NCBI GenBank assembly: GCA_036365515.1
Contig: CM070873.1
Coordinates: 79,956,029-80,020,028 of the forward strand
Direction: 5' to 3'
Origin: Torymus aiolomorphi
Taxonomy: Eukaryota; Arthropoda; Insecta; Hymenoptera; Torymidae
Length of the DNA: 64,000 nt
A program made the position numbers and the translations under genes. The notes below the pieces were generated by a model. That model was given only the letters and a program-made list of their open reading frames with translations, was not told the origin of the DNA and searched no databases. Shown here in pieces: positions 61,690 to 64,000 of this stretch (position 1 is its first letter; the number at the start of each line of letters is the position of its first letter).

Positions 61690-62165
61690 GGATTGAGGTT
61701 TGACTAAAGAAATAATAGTCCCTTCCAGGTCAGACTCTCAAAACAACGGTTTTTACGTGTTTTTAAATGTGTTATAAGTTATTTGGCCGTCAGATCTGAC
61801 GGTCATTTAACAAAGGCGTTATAATATTCAACCTTATAATACTCTAACAATTCAAGATGGCAATATTTTTTATGTTAATGATATTACTGTCAAAGTTAGA
61901 AATTTTAATTAATATTTTGTTTTAATTATCGATCTTAAGTATTATTATTGTGATAAATAAATGTATTGATTGCTATTTGGCATACTTATAGAAATTATAA
62001 TAATAGTTTGTATTAACAATAATGTGTTAATAAAGGCAATCTAATTTTGATAAAATATGGTTTGAAATATTTTATTTCATTATATTATATTCAATAAAAA
62101 CTATTTACATTTTGTCAATTAAAATTTATTGCCCTTACTTAAAGGTCGCTATGATAGTTCATCGT
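61690..62165. other. AT-rich non-coding, one short palindrome
   Basis: GCCGTCAGATCTGACGG at about 61,787-61,803 is a perfect short palindrome. Nothing else recognised. Confidence 0.45.
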
Positions 62166-62417
62166 TTCGTGTGCTACTCGTGCCCCACCCCCTGTTATTC
62201 GTGCCCCTTAGTGGGGCACGTGGAGCATTTTTAAACGTTTTGCTTTTTCATTTTTTGGTAAAAAATACGGGTTAATAAAACATTTTCTATCATTAGAATC
62301 GTGTTTTAGATGAACTGATCTATTGATTACATATTTTATTATTATCTAAATCTGTATTTAATATATTTAATTTCAATTTAAAGTTAGGGTGTCCATGACG
62401 CCCCGCCTTCCCTATAT
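62166..62417 (+). repeat. GTGCCCC repeat block, copy 2
   Basis: GTGTGCTACTCGTGCCCCAC then GTGCCCCTTAGTGGGGCAC (a hairpin) and a GTTTTGC...TTTTTT tail; it corresponds to 47,768-48,160 with divergence. In both places it lies just before TA-flanked foldbacks. Confidence 0.6.
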
Positions 62418-62419
62418 TA

Positions 62420-62657
62420 GGGACAATGTACATAAGAGCCGTGTCGTGCTGTGTCGTGCTGTGGCTTGCCTTGCCCTTGCCGTGCCGTGTCTTGCTCTTG
62501 CCGTGCCTTGCCGTTTCGTTCCTACAGAGATATAGAATACATGTTTATAAACCGACAGAAATATAGAAACGAAACGGCAAGGCACGGCAAGAGCAAGGCA
62601 CGGCACGGCAAGGCACAGCACGACACAGCTCGACACGGCTCTTATGTACATTGTCCC
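62420..62657. mobile_element. 238 bp TA-flanked foldback
   Basis: Ends GGGACAATGTACATAAGAGC and GCTCTTATGTACATTGTCCC, TA at 62,418-62,419 and 62,658-62,659. Arms of about 105 bp made of CCTTGCCGTG-type words, loop AT-rich. Same ends as the composite element at 48.5-52.1 kb. Confidence 0.9.
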
Positions 62658-62659
62658 TA

Positions 62660-63184
62660 ACCCTTTCGTACCGTATGGGTCCTGTAGAACCCACTTTGTT
62701 CAACATGCTGTAGAAATCTGAAATTAAATAATTTTTTAAATCTACTTATTAGTCGTGTTCTCTTATTCAAGGGGAAGCCCCTCTCTCTGGCCATTAAAAT
62801 TAAATTTTTTTGTTTTCTTCCGTTTCGTTTAGTACATTAAAAAAGGGCTCGGCAATGAAAATTGGGATTTGACGAAAATTCGGATCTTGAATGATTTATT
62901 TTAGAATAAAAAAATGGTTAATGGTTATTTTTTTTTATTTTGAGTGATGGATCTTGTTAATGAGACAACGTACTAAGAATTTATTACTATCCGAGTTCAA
63001 TAAAATAATTCTATTGGCGGGTATGGGTTGTATGGGTTCTCCAGGACCCACTTGGAAAATAGTACTTATCGACATTTTTGGAGAAAAAAAAACTGTCGAT
63101 TGATCTTAGTTAAAGCCTCCACAATTATAGTATACAAAAAAAAGTCACTTTTTCCCCGGGAAAGGGGTCTTGGTACGAAAGGGT
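62660..63184. mobile_element. 525 bp TA-flanked MITE
   Basis: ACCCTTTCGTACC at the left and GGTACGAAAGGGT at the right, TA outside both. The left TA is shared with the preceding foldback. Internal GTATGGGTCCTGTAGAACCCAC-like and GTATGGGTTCTCCAGGACCCAC-like blocks recur in direct orientation near each end. No coding capacity. Confidence 0.85.
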
Positions 63185-63219
63185 TAATATGGGAGTGCTC
63201 AGTGCGGTCGGATTTCTTG

Positions 63220-63524
63220 TTTGCCGGCGCTTTCAGGAAATTTTCGCGCGCGAATTTCGCAGAGCGTGGAGGACGCTAAGGCGGGTCAGATGCATCTTTT
63301 ACGTCGCGTAAATGATTTGTGTTGACCTGGCCTGGAGCTAGAATACCTCATATTACAAGAAAAAAAAATGATTTGTGTAGTAGAGCAACAAAAGGGATGT
63401 TTGGTATGATCGAAGTGAGCAAGAGTGCGGCGATGAATATTCAAGCAATCGTTGCCAATTCCATTTTGCATACTTACGATGAACGACATGAATATTACAT
63501 ACCTATTGCAGTTTGCAGATATAG
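63220..63524 (+). CDS. Possible 5' exon of an unknown gene (partial)
   Basis: A GC-richer leader (63,190-63,300) precedes an open frame containing MFGMIEVSKSAAMNIQ (first ATG at about 63,399) and ending CRYR at TATAG|GTAAGT, a strong donor at 63,525 (phase 2). No family recognised. Coding status rests only on the donor, the open frame and a promoter-like leader. The gene would continue beyond the right edge. The exact 5' boundary is unknown. Confidence 0.3.
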
Positions 63525-64000
63525 GTAAGTACATACCTATATACCGATCTAAGTTATCTTTTTATTCAAATTCTACACAATGTGACTATGTGAGTAGTGG
63601 CCTTGTCATGGAAGGAATTTTAACAATAATAAATTATATTTGAAAGATAAGATCCATCATTTATTATAGTATGTATAAAATGGGTATCTGATATATCTAG
63701 TTCTGTCAGTCATATTATTGAACAAAAGAAAACTTGCATACTGATTAGAAATAAAGATATTGCATGAATTATGTATCATATTGAACCAAACAGCAATGTA
63801 GGTATATACATTGTACATTGTATAATAATTATTAGTTCGAACGCCAGATTATTGCTGATTGTTGAGTTTCACGAATACACCAAAGTATTTCTTTTGTTTT
63901 GTTGGCCTAATATGTATGAATATACGATATGTAGATTTTTTGGAAAAAAATTGAAATATTGGTTATAATTACTTCAATTTCAGGAAAAAAATATTCTTTT
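63525..64000 (+). other. AT-rich, possible intron
   Basis: No feature recognised to the end of the window. It would be intron if the preceding exon is real. Confidence 0.3.

Noticed and set aside
62412..62660. Frames over the 62.4 kb foldback
   Set aside because: Palindrome gives mirror frames on both strands; no start context or domain.

Overview
Eukaryotic, insect-type nuclear DNA. Genes have spliced GT/AG introns, there are long microsatellites, and mariner, pogo-like and PIF/Harbinger transposases are present. Several repeat proteins resemble ones I remember from hymenopteran, especially parasitoid wasp, genomes. I infer a wasp or close relative, but the window does not prove this. Much of the start-codon space in long frames is non-ATG and was ignored.

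Layout. (1) 1-22,754 is almost certainly intron 1 of a fermitin/kindlin gene on the minus strand. Its first coding exon is 22,755-22,905 and a CpG-rich promoter region lies at about 22,906-23,600. The intron holds a train of CpG-rich islands separated by AT-rich DNA, a mariner copy with one nonsense codon (15,936-17,229) and two foldbacks. (2) 24.8-34.4 kb is AT-rich and repeat-filled: a 1.1 kb inverted-repeat element with a tRNA-like core, composite repeats, and CA and TG microsatellites. (3) 34.4-39.2 kb has a broken pogo-like transposase, a 724 bp foldback, tandem repeats, and duplicated TATA/CCAAT promoter blocks. (4) 39,111-47,404 is an 8.3 kb palindrome. Each arm carries three small virus-like ORFs, a TA microsatellite and a hairpin-forming tandem array that reverses direction at the axis. 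(5) 48.1-52.3 kb is a nest of TA-flanked foldbacks around an inverted duplication of a Harbinger transposase. (6) 52.4-57.5 kb is the conserved gene island: RBM34 (plus), CDPF1 and IBA57 (both minus). (7) 58.2-63.2 kb returns to repeats, including a 727 bp foldback in a duplicated TTAA whose empty site survives in neighbouring repeat units. (8) 63.2-64 kb may hold the 5' exon of another gene.

The host genes have ordinary cell functions: integrin activation (fermitin), pre-rRNA processing (RBM34), an uncharacterised Cys-rich protein (CDPF1) and mitochondrial Fe-S assembly (IBA57). The less ordinary content is structural: the palindromic virus-like element with its gene-end hairpin signature, and the island train in the fermitin intron, where base composition switches from C/A-rich to G/T-rich across each island.
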